Assembly (NCBI GenBank): GCA_024583055.1
Contig: CP102145.1
Span: forward strand, 1-64,000
DNA length: 64,000 bases
Source: Streptococcus suis
Lineage (GTDB): Bacteria > Bacillota > Bacilli > Lactobacillales > Streptococcaceae
Direction: 5' to 3'
Below the pieces are notes generated by a model. It worked only from the letters and a program-made list of their open reading frames with translations. It searched no databases and was not told the DNA's origin. Below, in pieces: positions 1-8,618 of this stretch. The position numbers and the translations under genes are program-made. Each line of letters starts with the position of its first letter. Positions within the stretch are counted from its first letter, which is position 1.

Positions 1-819
1 ATGAAACGTATTACCGCTAATCAGTATCAGACATCAGAGCGTTATTATAAACTCCCAAAAGTCTTGTTTGAGAGTGAACGTTATAAGGATATGAAGCTGG
101 AGGTTAAGGTAGCCTACGCGGTTTTAAAAGATCGGTTGGAGTTGTCTTTGAGTAAAGGTTGGATTGATGAGGATGGGGCTATTTATTTGATTTATTCCAA
201 TTCAAATCTGATGGCACTATTAGGCTGTTCAAAGTCAAAATTACTTTCAATCAAAAAAAACTTACGTGACTATGGCTTAATTGATGAAGTCCAACAGTCC
301 TCTAGTGAAAGAGGTCGAATGGCAAATAAAATTTACTTGGGGGAATTAGAACATGAAACTACCCCAGTCTTACATACAGACGGGGCTAGTGTTAAAAAAA
401 CACTAGGGGGGTCTCAAAGAAAGACGGGGCCGGTCTTAAATTCAGCCCCTAGTGAGACTGAAGGAAGTGAGACTAAATATAGTGAAACTAAAGGGAGTGA
501 TTTCCTTATTGAGGACGAGGAGGAGAGGCAGCAAGTAGATGAGAAACAAGAAGAGAACTTTACTTCAAAAGTCGATGGCGTGACCAAGTACGATCGAGAT
601 TATATTTGGGGTTTGGTTCATGACCAGTTAAGACAGTCGGGTCTATCTCAGTCGGCTAGTGACTATGCCATGATTTATTTTAGTGACCGTTATCAGTATG
701 CATTGGAACATATGCGATTTGCTCGGTCAGCGGAAGTAATAGCTGAATATGTATTTAATGGTGTGCTGTCAGAGTGGACCAAGCAACTGAGACGACAAGA
801 AGTAAAGGGAGGTGATTAA
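1..819 (+). CDS. RepA N-terminal-family replication initiator-like protein
   Basis: A 272-residue protein whose first ~120 residues match the RepA_N replication-initiator fold: a winged-helix region containing SNSNLMALLGCSKSKLLSIK followed by a DYGLIDE element. This family initiates replication of Gram-positive plasmids and sits at the start of the conserved module in ICESa2603/Tn1549-type elements. The middle (residues ~120-190) is acidic, low-complexity and probably disordered. The C-terminal ~75 residues form a separate small helical domain. The first ATG coincides with base 1, so upstream signals and a longer start cannot be judged. A tiny membrane-protein ORF and dcm follow. A role in autonomous copying of the excised circle is an inference from family. 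Confidence 0.75.
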   Translation: MKRITANQYQTSERYYKLPKVLFESERYKDMKLEVKVAYAVLKDRLELSLSKGWIDEDGAIYLIYSNSNLMALLGCSKSKLLSIKKNLRDYGLIDEVQQSSSERGRMANKIYLGELEHETTPVLHTDGASVKKTLGGSQRKTGPVLNSAPSETEGSETKYSETKGSDFLIEDEEERQQVDEKQEENFTSKVDGVTKYDRDYIWGLVHDQLRQSGLSQSASDYAMIYFSDRYQYALEHMRFARSAEVIAEYVFNGVLSEWTKQLRRQEVKGGD

Positions 820-820
820 G

Positions 821-916
821 TTGATTTGGTGGATACTAGGTGGAATCTATCTGATTTCTATCGTCATTTTGATTGTTGAAATCATCCGTGCACCTGAAAT
901 GGATGAACATATATAG
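821..916 (+). CDS. 31-residue membrane peptide
   Basis: A TTG-started ORF encodes about 31 residues, almost all of it one hydrophobic helix (residues ~3-22: WWILGGIYLISIVILIVEII) with a short charged tail. A strong ribosome binding site (aaagggaggtgat) lies just upstream and overlaps the end of the rep gene, and a hairpin terminator follows immediately. I do not recognise a named family. Similar tiny hydrophobic ORFs occur beside rep genes in streptococcal ICEs, but its role is unknown. Confidence 0.5.
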   Translation: MIWWILGGIYLISIVILIVEIIRAPEMDEHI

Positions 917-918
917 GC

Positions 919-948
919 AAGAGTTTTACAAGTGTAAGGCTCTTTTTT
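919..948 (+). terminator. Rho-independent terminator after rep and small ORF
   Basis: A stem of AGAGTTTTAC with GTAAGGCTCT (10 pairs including G-T wobbles, 4-nt loop) is followed by a run of T. It separates rep from the dcm cluster. Confidence 0.6.
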
Positions 949-967
949 AGTTGGAAAGAGAGGAAAA

Positions 968-2323
968 ATGAAATTTTTAGATTTATTTGCTGGGATAGGC
1001 GGTTTTAGGCTAGGGATGGAATCACAGGGTCATAAATGCCTGGGCTTTTGTGAAATTGATAAATTCGCCAGAACATCTTATAAAGCCATGTTTAACACAG
1101 AAGGGGAAATAGAATACCATGACATTAAAGAGGTCACAGACCATGACTTTAGACAATTTAGAGGGCAAGTTGACATCATCTGCGGGGGATTTCCTTGCCA
1201 AGCTTTTTCACTCGCAGGAAGACGACTGGGATTTGAAGATACTCGAGGGACTCTCTTTTTTGAGATTGCTCGAGCGGCCAAACAAATCCAACCACGTTTT
1301 CTATTTTTGGAAAACGTCAAAGGCCTACTCAATCACGACGAGGGACGGACGTTCGCCACAATCCTCTCCACGATGGATGAATTGGGGTATGATGTCGAAT
1401 GGCAGGTGCTTAACAGTAAGGACTTCCAAGTCCCGCAAAACAGAGAGCGGGTCTTTATTATCGGACATTCTAGAAGATACCGTTCCAGATTCATATTTCC
1501 TCTCAGAAGAGAAAACAGCCCAGCTCATCTTGAAAGGCTAGGAAATATCAATCCCTCTAAACGTGGTTTGAATGGCGAAGTCTATCTGACGAGTGGACTT
1601 GCTCCTACACTAACAAGAGGTAAAGGAGAGGGAGCTAAAATCGCCATTCCAGTCTTAACACCAGATAGACTAGAAAAACGGCAACATGGTCGTCGATTTA
1701 AGGAAAATCAAGACCCTATGTTTACTTTGACTAGTCAAGACAAACACGGGGTTGTTGTCGCAGGAAATCTGCCGACTAGCTTTGACCAGACCGGTAGAGT
1801 ATTTGACATTTCTGGCTTGTCACCGACCTTGACCACCATGCAAGGTGGAGACAAGGTGCCAAAGATTTTGCTGAGGGAGGAACTGCCATTTCTGAAAATC
1901 AAGGAAGCCACAAAAACAGGGTACGCAAAGGCAACTCTTGGAGACTCTGTCAATCTGGCTTATCCAGATTCAACCAAACGTAGGGGACGAGTGGGAAAGG
2001 GAATATCCAATACCTTGACAACTTCAGACAATATGGGAGTGGTGGTTGCTGCTCTGGAATATCGACAGGATAAGTGGTATGAAGTCACAGGCATTGTCTT
2101 AGAGGGAAAACTTTATCGCCTGAGAATAAGACGACTGACACCAAGAGAGTGTTTCAGACTTCAAGGCTTTCCTGATTGGGCTTATGAAAGAGCAGAAAGT
2201 GTTTCCAGTAAGAGCCAGCTATACAAACAGGCCGGCAATAGCGTGACTGTCACAGTTATTGAAGCCATTGCCAGAGAATTTAGAAGAACGGAAGAGGAAG
2301 AAAAACATGAACTTACTACATAA
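968..2323 (+). CDS. dcm: DNA (cytosine-5-)-methyltransferase
   Basis: A 451-residue C5-cytosine methyltransferase with all core motifs in order. Motif I is DLFAGIGGFRLG (S-adenosylmethionine site). Motif IV is GGFPCQAFS, with the catalytic Cys of the PCQ. Motif VI is ENVKG and motif VIII is QNRERVFIIG. The C-terminal part holds RRLTPRECFRLQGFPD (IX) and QAGNSVTV (X). The long variable target-recognition region (residues ~190-390) holds four spaced TLT-type repeats. A Shine-Dalgarno (aaagagagg) precedes the ATG. No cognate restriction enzyme is nearby, so it is a solitary methylase, probably protecting the element from host restriction. Target specificity cannot be read from sequence. Confidence 0.93.
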   Translation: MKFLDLFAGIGGFRLGMESQGHKCLGFCEIDKFARTSYKAMFNTEGEIEYHDIKEVTDHDFRQFRGQVDIICGGFPCQAFSLAGRRLGFEDTRGTLFFEIARAAKQIQPRFLFLENVKGLLNHDEGRTFATILSTMDELGYDVEWQVLNSKDFQVPQNRERVFIIGHSRRYRSRFIFPLRRENSPAHLERLGNINPSKRGLNGEVYLTSGLAPTLTRGKGEGAKIAIPVLTPDRLEKRQHGRRFKENQDPMFTLTSQDKHGVVVAGNLPTSFDQTGRVFDISGLSPTLTTMQGGDKVPKILLREELPFLKIKEATKTGYAKATLGDSVNLAYPDSTKRRGRVGKGISNTLTTSDNMGVVVAALEYRQDKWYEVTGIVLEGKLYRLRIRRLTPRECFRLQGFPDWAYERAESVSSKSQLYKQAGNSVTVTVIEAIAREFRRTEEEEKHELTT

Positions 2324-2735
2324 GAAAAGTATCCTAGATTGTACTGAATTAGAAGAACATATTCACCAAGCTGAAACCAATCAGCTATTACAAAAGATAC
2401 TGTCGCTCCCCAATTTTGATTGTGACTTTGAGGTGACTTTTGAAGATGATTACCACAAAGAGATGAATGATCCCCTATTCTACGAATCCAATCTTCATCA
2501 GATTTCGGATTTTATGGAAACTAGGGATATTAAAAATGGTGTAGATACACTACTGACGAAAGACAATCACCTGGCCTTTCGTGCCTTTGGTGAAAATTAT
2601 TCTGCTAGAGGAAAGGATGGCATTTTAACGACTTTAGTGATAGTCAAGTGCTTTGGTGAAGGACGGATGCCCATTGATATGAGTCGCTATTTCTCAACTC
2701 CTGAACCAACAGTTGAAAATAGCCTAATCCTATAA
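2307..2735 (+). CDS. Conserved ICE hypothetical protein
   Basis: A 142-residue acidic soluble protein with no signal peptide or membrane segment. I chose the ATG inside the last codons of dcm, behind gaagaggaag; a longer upstream start at 2259 would overlap dcm more. The 17-nt overlap implies translational coupling with dcm. A conserved-looking C-terminus reads GRMPIDMSRYFSTPEPTVEN. I do not recognise a domain. It belongs to the accessory cluster dcm, this gene, Spx-like, HTH, CPBP ahead of the conjugation genes. Confidence 0.6.
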   Translation: MNLLHKKSILDCTELEEHIHQAETNQLLQKILSLPNFDCDFEVTFEDDYHKEMNDPLFYESNLHQISDFMETRDIKNGVDTLLTKDNHLAFRAFGENYSARGKDGILTTLVIVKCFGEGRMPIDMSRYFSTPEPTVENSLIL

Positions 2736-2745
2736 GGAGGTGCCT

Positions 2746-3129
2746 ATGCTTGAGGTATATCTAGGAAATAATGCCAATACAAATCAAGATTTACTAACCA
2801 TTTTGACGACCTATGGGGTGACTTATCGTTGTACAAAAGCGTGTGATGTAAACCGTGAAATCTTACTGTCACTCTTTGCCAAAACCACGGATTGTTTTGA
2901 GTTGCTGTCGCCACGATTTCTTCGCTTTAAACGTCAATATTCGATAAGTTTGAATGAGATGATTCAGCTCATTCTCCAAAAGCCAGACCAGAATCTTCGG
3001 TTGCCACTCATTGTTTGTCAGAATCATGTCTATCCAGCTATTGGGCTAGACGAAGTGCGTACCTTTCTTCCCAGACAAGTAAAAGAAGAGCTGTTTCAGG
3101 CTAGTCTGATGAAACAAGTGACAGGGTAG
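2746..3129 (+). CDS. Spx/ArsC-like protein lacking the CXXC redox motif
   Basis: About 127 residues. The C-terminal two thirds read like Spx: a LSPRFLRF segment at the place of the Spx TRS element, LNEMIQLILQKPDQNLRLPL like the LFELIRKNP..RRPI block, and EVRTFLPRQVKEE like the Spx DEIRRFLPRKV ending. Spx proteins bind the RNA polymerase alpha C-terminal domain and redirect transcription under thiol stress. Where Spx has a CXXC disulfide switch near its N-terminus, this protein has VYLGNNANTNQDLL with no cysteine, so redox control should be absent. The start is the ATG 5 nt after a strong aaggagg, preferred over the GTG two codons upstream. Function as an RNA polymerase modulator is inference. 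Confidence 0.6.
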   Translation: MLEVYLGNNANTNQDLLTILTTYGVTYRCTKACDVNREILLSLFAKTTDCFELLSPRFLRFKRQYSISLNEMIQLILQKPDQNLRLPLIVCQNHVYPAIGLDEVRTFLPRQVKEELFQASLMKQVTG

Positions 3130-3137
3130 GTGTGAAG

Positions 3138-3377
3138 ATGAATGAACGATTTTGGGATAATTTAGAAATCATACTCTCAGAAAGAGAAATCACTTGGGCA
3201 GAACTAGCTCGAAAGGTATTCAAAGGTCAATATGTCTATCCCAGTGAGTTTAATCGCCTCTATCAAAAACTGCGACATTACAAATCCAATCGCCTGATGC
3301 CACAAACAAGATGGGTTGAGCGAATCGTTCTAGTCTTAGACATTGATTATGAAGATTTATTCAAGAGGTGGCAATGA
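3138..3377 (+). CDS. Small helix-turn-helix DNA-binding protein
   Basis: A 79-residue basic protein with a Cro/cI-like helix-turn-helix: ITWAELARKVF is the first helix pair, followed by a longer than usual insertion (YPSEFNRLYQKLRHYKSN) and a closing VERIVLVLDIDYEDLF. XRE-family regulators often have this layout. It may regulate the adjacent accessory genes. The ATG has a nearby gtaggtgtgaag. The last codon overlaps the start of the following CPBP gene (ATGA), so the two are translationally coupled. Confidence 0.55.
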   Translation: MNERFWDNLEIILSEREITWAELARKVFKGQYVYPSEFNRLYQKLRHYKSNRLMPQTRWVERIVLVLDIDYEDLFKRWQ

Positions 3378-3958
3378 TAAGGATAGTGTTGTTTTATCTA
3401 GCTATACAGCTTAACGGTCTTCTGGTGAGTTTATACCTGAAAGAGTATCTGACAATAGAGGGAATAGTCTTGCTACAATTGGTCCTATTAAGTGTGACTT
3501 GCTTAGAGATTGCCCGTCATAAAACTGTTCAATTAAAAATTGTGGGCGTACAAAATCGCCTAAGTTGGTTGCTTCTTGGCTTTGTGGCTATGGTTGCTTT
3601 TGCAGTCTTCATCAGCTTCCTATTTCCAGGTCAGACTAGGAATCAAGCGGTATTGGTACAAGTAGGAAAACAGGTTCCTTATGTTATCTTTTTATTGTTT
3701 CTGGCCAATGCAAGTATCCTTGAAGAAATTGTTTATAGGCAATTGCTGTGGGAAAAATTGATATTCCCTTTTGTACAAATAGGCGTGACCAGTTTTCTCT
3801 TTGTTCTATCCCATAGCCCCAATCAGTTAGGGAGTTGGCTCATCTATAGCTGTCTTGGCTTGACCTTGGCTGCTGTTCGATTGAAAACTGATTGTATGAC
3901 GGCAATCATCTTACATTTACTTTGGAATAGTTTGGCTTATGTCGTAACTTTCTTGTGA
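3374..3958 (+). CDS. CPBP family intramembrane glutamic endopeptidase
   Basis: A 194-residue multi-pass membrane protein with about six hydrophobic helices. It carries the CPBP (Abi/CAAX-protease-like, PF02517) signatures EEIVYRQ (catalytic Glu pair, residues ~121-127), FVLSH and HLLWN. Members process prenylated or peptide substrates; several streptococcal and lactobacillar relatives give bacteriocin self-immunity. The start ATG overlaps the previous stop as ATGA behind aagaggtgg. Its substrate here is unknown; maturation of an ICE-encoded peptide or immunity is inference. Confidence 0.75.
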   Translation: MIRIVLFYLAIQLNGLLVSLYLKEYLTIEGIVLLQLVLLSVTCLEIARHKTVQLKIVGVQNRLSWLLLGFVAMVAFAVFISFLFPGQTRNQAVLVQVGKQVPYVIFLLFLANASILEEIVYRQLLWEKLIFPFVQIGVTSFLFVLSHSPNQLGSWLIYSCLGLTLAAVRLKTDCMTAIILHLLWNSLAYVVTFL

Positions 3959-3972
3959 TACCAAAATCAAGA

Positions 3973-3995
3973 GTGTTTCCGTATTATGGAAACAC
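3973..3995 (+). other. Perfect 8-bp hairpin between CPBP gene and pcfB-like gene
   Basis: GTGTTTCC, 7-nt loop, GGAAACAC. It is not followed by a clear T run, so it may be an RNA processing or stability element, or a weak terminator, ahead of the conjugation genes. Confidence 0.45.
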
Positions 3996-4035
3996 CTTAT
4001 GTTTGATAGGGAATCGAAAAAAAGAGGAGGTCACC

Positions 4036-4524
4036 ATGTCATCTGAACAACAAGAACGTCAAGCGATGCAATACGTGGAAAGAAGTAGTTTATTGACAGT
4101 TAGAACCCTCTTAAAGCTCTTAGAATGGTCGGCTAGGCAAGCCTTGGCTCAAGATTCAGCTTATAAGATTGGGGTTCAAAAACTGGAAGAACTCCTTCTA
4201 AGTCCTTACGCCATTGAAGCGATTGATGTTAGTAAAGACATCCTAGATAAGCCAATTGATGTTGAGAAATTCAAGGAGTTAATGGAGTCAGAAAAACTGC
4301 CAATCGCAATTAGTTGGCAAAAAGACTATCTCTACTTTTTTGCCAAGGATAAGACCTTGCTCGATCATCACTTGGATGAATTGTTGAAGAAACTGATGTC
4401 TAATCCAGAGAAGCTAGAAGGTTTAACCTTTGATAAAACCTTGGATCAAGAGATAGAACTGGCCAAAGAGAAAATTAGAGTGACAGAACCTTCGGCAGTC
4501 AAAACCAAGGAGGTGACCTTGTAA
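4036..4524 (+). CDS. PcfB-like (DUF3801) conjugation accessory protein
   Basis: A 162-residue soluble, helix-rich protein. Its place directly upstream of, and 1 nt overlapping, the VirD4 gene, together with its composition and length, fits the PcfB/DUF3801 family encoded next to the coupling protein in pCF10 and related ICEs. PcfB-type proteins help present the relaxosome to the coupling ATPase. The ATG used here follows aaagaggaggtcacc; an upstream in-frame start would read through the hairpin. Family assignment rests on context plus general pattern, so confidence is moderate. Confidence 0.6.
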   Translation: MSSEQQERQAMQYVERSSLLTVRTLLKLLEWSARQALAQDSAYKIGVQKLEELLLSPYAIEAIDVSKDILDKPIDVEKFKELMESEKLPIAISWQKDYLYFFAKDKTLLDHHLDELLKKLMSNPEKLEGLTFDKTLDQEIELAKEKIRVTEPSAVKTKEVTL

Positions 4525-5799
4525 TGTATTCCAGGCAAAAAGCATTTGTCTTTGGACTCTTGGGTCTCGCCTTTGGCTATTTCTGCCATCGTCTAACCCT
4601 ACTCTATGATAGTTTAACCAATGCCCCACCTATGGAACGTATTGCCTACCTCTTAGGAGATGGGTTAAATCAGGTTTTCAATCCTTTATGGCTATTTTCC
4701 TTTACTCAAAAATCTCTTCTTGCCTTTATCCTTGGAATACTAACGATCACACTAGTCTATCTTTATGTATCGACAGGACAGAAAGTCTATCGAGAAGGGG
4801 AAGAATACGGTTCTGCACGATTTGGAACCAGTAAGGAAAAGCGGAACTTTTACAGTAAGAATCCTTTCAATGACACGATTTTGGCTCGTGATGTTCGTCT
4901 AACCTTGTTGGAAAAGAAGAAACCCCAGTTTGACCGAAATAAAAATTTGATTGTCATTGGGGGTTCTGGGGCAGGTAAGACCTTTCGCTTTGTGAAACCC
5001 AACCTTATCCAACTTAATTGTTCCAATATTGTCGTAGATCCGAAAGACCATTTGGCTGAAAAGACAGGCAAGCTCTTTTTAGAAAACGGTTATCAGGTCA
5101 AGGTTTTAGACTTGGTTAATATGACCAATTCAGACGGTTTTAATCCCTTTCGTTATGTAGAAACAGAGAATGATTTGAACCGCATGTTAACGGTCTATTT
5201 TAACAATACCCGTGGGTCTGGCTCTCGCAGTGATCCATTTTGGGACGAGGCTTCCATGACATTGGTGAGAGCTATTGCCTCTTATTTGGTAGATTTTTAC
5301 AATCCTCCAGGAAGTTCCAAGCAAGAGCAGGAAGCAAGACGTAAGCGTGGCCGTTATCCAGCCTTTTCTGAGATTGGGAAACTCATCAAACTCTTATCAA
5401 AGGGAGACAATCAGGACAAAAGTGTTCTTGAAGTCCTGTTTGAAGATTACGCTAAAAAATACGGTCATGGGAACTTTACCATGAGAAACTGGGCGGATTT
5501 TCAGAACTACAAGGACAAGACCTTGGATTCGGTCATTGCTGTGACGACCGCTAAGTTCGCCCTTTTTAATATTCAATCGGTGATTGATTTGACGCAAAAA
5601 GACACTATGGATTTGAAAACGTGGGGCACTCAAAAGACCATGGTATATCTTGTTATTCCAGATAATGATACGACCTTTCGTTTTCTATCTGCATTATTTT
5701 TCTCTACGGTTTTCTCCACTTTGACCAGACAGGCTGATGTGGACTTTAAAGGGCAACTGCCGATTCATGTTAGAAGCTATCTGGATGAGTTTGCGAATG
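4524..5799 (+). CDS. virD4: VirD4/TraG type IV coupling protein, exon 1
   Basis: First 425 codons plus one base of the conjugative coupling ATPase. Two N-terminal membrane helices (residues ~5-20 and ~60-85) are followed by the Walker A loop GGSGAGKT (residues ~147-154) that binds ATP. The exon ends inside the Walker B motif, LDEFAN, where a group II intron interrupts the gene. Joining base 5799 to 8619 gives codon GTC and the continuous reading LDEFANVGEIPDFAEQ. The spliced product is 605 residues, the usual size of this family. It would sit at the membrane and pump the relaxase-DNA complex into the VirB-like channel. Without splicing, translation enters the intron and stops at 5855. Confidence 0.88.
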
Positions 5800-6606
5800 G
5801 TGTGACACGTTCTACGCCCAAAGCGGTAGGAATAACCGACAAAAGCGTAGCCTAAAGTCACAAATAATTTAATAATGTGGTTTTAGAGAACTGCATAACT
5901 AAAATTTCAAATGAAGGGGTAACGCCCAGAAGGGAATTCGCTAATACTTCGAATAGCGTTAGTTGAATACAGACGACTAAGGTTATAAGCTCGGAGAAGT
6001 CGTGCGAAGCACACCCTAAAGTAGAAATACTAGGAAAGATACCTAGAGGTAGGTGTTGTGTGTGACAGTGCGGGCGGGGTTGCCATATGGTTAGAATGAC
6101 CAAATAGGCGGTCTGACAAAATTCCGAATGTACGGCTCTAAACGAATGGCTGGTAGAAATGCCAGTGTACCAGTGGGTACGCAAGTGGGGTAAAGTAAAA
6201 GTTGTTAGTATGAAATACCCTCTGTGTTTACAGGACACAGGTATCTTGAGAAAAGTCTTGAAGATAATACTTGCAGGGCTAAAGGAATGACCTAAGTGGT
6301 AACAATCCTAAGTTATGTGGAACGTGGAAAGCAACCAATACGGGAGCTGACTGTATCAGCGACAAAGTACCGTAGTTGTATCGAAAATGAAAAGTCTGAA
6401 AGAACATTTTCTACAATAAGTGCATTTGTGGTTGTGAGAGTAGTGGCACAGTACCAAAGAAACCGTGATAATAAGCGGTGGAGGGATAGCCACAAGCCGA
6501 TACTAAATTTTCTTTCATGTCTATATAGTAATCACCAAAAGGAGATTTTCATAGCTGTCGTGGTGCGACTAAGAAAAAATCATTCTCCGATAAGGAGTTG
6601 GTTACT

Positions 6607-8517
6607 ATGGCAAAACGAATTGTAAATAAAGCAGAACGAAATGCAGAAAGGTATGACGCTAAAGAAATAGGTTATCAGCTTTATGAAGATAGCCTGAACG
6701 GTAAGAGATTTGATAGGCTCATGCCAATGATTGTCTCTGAACAAAACATCATACTTGCATATCGAAATATCTGTAAAAATAACGGGAGTAAAACTCCTGG
6801 TACAGATGGTAAAACGATTGTAGAAATACAGAAATTACCTATCGAAATGGTCATAAAAACCATCAGAAACAAGTTGAACTATTATCAACCAAAGAAAATT
6901 AGACGAGTAGAAATCCCGAAAGATAATGGAAAGACAAGACCTCTTGGAATTCCGAGTATTTGGGACAGACTGATACAACAGTGTGTCTTACAGGTGTTAG
7001 AGCCAATCTGTGAAGCTAAGTTTCACGAAAGAAACAATGGTTTCAGACCGTACAGGTCTACACAGAACGCAATAGCACAGTGCTATAAAATGGCACAAAT
7101 ACAAAATCTGCACTTTGTTGTAGATGTAGACATTACAGGATTCTTTGATAATATTGACCACTCAAAACTTATCCGTCAGTTATGGGGATTGGGAGTACAG
7201 GACAGAAAGCTGATTATGATAATCAAGCAAATGTTAAAAGCAGATATTCTATTCAAAGATATCGTCATCACACCAGAAACAGGTACACCTCAAGGTGGTA
7301 TTCTATCTCCGCTATTAGCTAATGTAGTGTTGAATGAACTGGACTGGTGGGTTGCTAATCAGTGGGAAATGTTCAAAATCAAAGAGGGAAGTACAGGCTA
7401 CGAGTTTACAAAGGTTGATAACGAGGGAAACATACTCACAATAGACCGAACGCAGAAATGGAACAAGCTCAGAGCAAAAACCGACTTAAAAGAAATGTAT
7501 ATCGTAAGATATGCGGATGATTTTAAAATATTCTGTAGAGATTATGTGACAGCGGTTAAGGTAATGGGTGCGACAAAGCTATGGTTAGCTGAAAATCTTC
7601 ACTTGAAGACAAGTGATGAAAAATCAGGAATTACTAACCTTAGAAAGAACTACACGACTTTTCTTGGAATAAAATTCAAGGTAGTACCAAAAGGGAATAA
7701 GTGGATTATTCGTTCCCATATGGCAGATAAGAGTAAAGTCAAGGTTATCAGTAAACTGGGTTCTGTTTGGAAAGATATTAAAAACCCAAGCAAACAAAGT
7801 GAATTAGATAAAAATATAAGTCTTTACAACGCTATGGTAATGGGAATGCACAATTATTACTGTATGGCAACGCTTGTGTCATCCGACTTTGCGGAAATAG
7901 CCTTTAAGGTTACAGGGAAAAGTAACGGAATGAATCATAACAAACGATGCTTTCCCATAGAGAAACAAGGTGAAATTACAAGCAAATACATCTTGGATAA
8001 GTACGGAAAGTCCAAACAATGTAGATGGATAAATGGTCGTATGATTGTTCCTGTCGGATATGTATCTTATGAATATCCAAAATATAAAAGACGTGAAGTC
8101 AACAAATATGTGAGGAAATACTCAGACGCTGAAAACTGTATCAGCTTTGAAGTTATGAAGTATATGATGGAAAATGCTCATCTCTATCCTACATTAGAGA
8201 TGGCAGATAATGCTCTTTCAAGGTATATAGCACAAAAAGGCAAATGTGCTGTTACGCATAATGCTTTGACCATTGTGGATATGGTCTGTGAACACATCAA
8301 GCCTTGCAAAGGAGAAAGAAACGATACTTACAGGAATTTAATTATTCTCTCAAAAGAGGTATCGGATTTGGTAGGAGAAGAAAATAGCAATAAAGTAAGT
8401 AAGCTACTCAAAAATCTACCATTGACCAAAGAAATGCAAGATAAAATCAATAAGCTTCGTGAACACAGGGAGCTAGAAATGATACAATTCGAGGACTATA
8501 TAGGCACTAAAAAGTAA
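6607..8517 (+). CDS. ltrA: Group II intron reverse transcriptase/maturase with HNH endonuclease
   Basis: A 636-residue LtrA-type protein. Reverse transcriptase blocks are visible: RRVEIPKDNGKTRPLGIPS, NGFRPYRST, DVDITGFFDNIDH, GTPQGGILSPLLAN and the catalytic YADD (in IVRYADDFKIFC). The maturase X domain follows, then a C-terminal HNH-type endonuclease region (CEHIKPCKGERND with NLIIL). It helps the intron RNA fold and splice and primes reverse transcription at new DNA targets. The ATG follows aaggag by 9 nt; a TTG three codons earlier is less likely. The full-length domains suggest an active retroelement. Confidence 0.95.
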   Translation: MAKRIVNKAERNAERYDAKEIGYQLYEDSLNGKRFDRLMPMIVSEQNIILAYRNICKNNGSKTPGTDGKTIVEIQKLPIEMVIKTIRNKLNYYQPKKIRRVEIPKDNGKTRPLGIPSIWDRLIQQCVLQVLEPICEAKFHERNNGFRPYRSTQNAIAQCYKMAQIQNLHFVVDVDITGFFDNIDHSKLIRQLWGLGVQDRKLIMIIKQMLKADILFKDIVITPETGTPQGGILSPLLANVVLNELDWWVANQWEMFKIKEGSTGYEFTKVDNEGNILTIDRTQKWNKLRAKTDLKEMYIVRYADDFKIFCRDYVTAVKVMGATKLWLAENLHLKTSDEKSGITNLRKNYTTFLGIKFKVVPKGNKWIIRSHMADKSKVKVISKLGSVWKDIKNPSKQSELDKNISLYNAMVMGMHNYYCMATLVSSDFAEIAFKVTGKSNGMNHNKRCFPIEKQGEITSKYILDKYGKSKQCRWINGRMIVPVGYVSYEYPKYKRREVNKYVRKYSDAENCISFEVMKYMMENAHLYPTLEMADNALSRYIAQKGKCAVTHNALTIVDMVCEHIKPCKGERNDTYRNLIILSKEVSDLVGEENSNKVSKLLKNLPLTKEMQDKINKLREHRELEMIQFEDYIGTKK

Positions 8518-8532
8518 GATTTAGTCGGTGGA

Positions 8533-8566
8533 ACGCCGTGTGATGGGAAACTATCATGCACGGTGT
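8533..8566 (+). other. Group II intron domain V
   Basis: A 34-nt hairpin: ACGCCGTG pairs with CACGGTGT, a 2-nt bulge (TG) lies on the 3' side, then TGATGG pairs with CTATCA around a GAAA tetraloop. This is the standard shape of the catalytic domain V and shows the ribozyme core is intact. Confidence 0.88.
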
Positions 8567-8618
8567 GGAGCGGGGGAAAAGCCCGAGGTGGTAACACCAG
8601 AGGCTTACCTATCGCTAT

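Larger units (their letters stand above)
5800..8618 (+). mobile_element. Group II intron inserted in virD4
   Basis: A 2819-bp intron. The 5' end is GTGTGAC, matching the GUGYG consensus. About 800 nt of structured non-coding RNA (domains I-IV) come first, then the maturase ORF, then a canonical 34-nt domain V and a domain VI region ending in cgctat. Boundaries were set by the GUGYG start and by restoring the virD4 frame; they are predicted, not measured. Insertion is in the sense orientation, so splicing can rescue the host gene. The insertion lies in codons for the Walker B motif, among the most conserved of VirD4 genes, a location that favours spread between related conjugative elements. 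Confidence 0.88.

Noticed and set aside
6296..6625. 109-codon frame before the maturase
   Set aside because: It lies in the structured 5' half of the group II intron; the LtrA frame downstream has the start signals.
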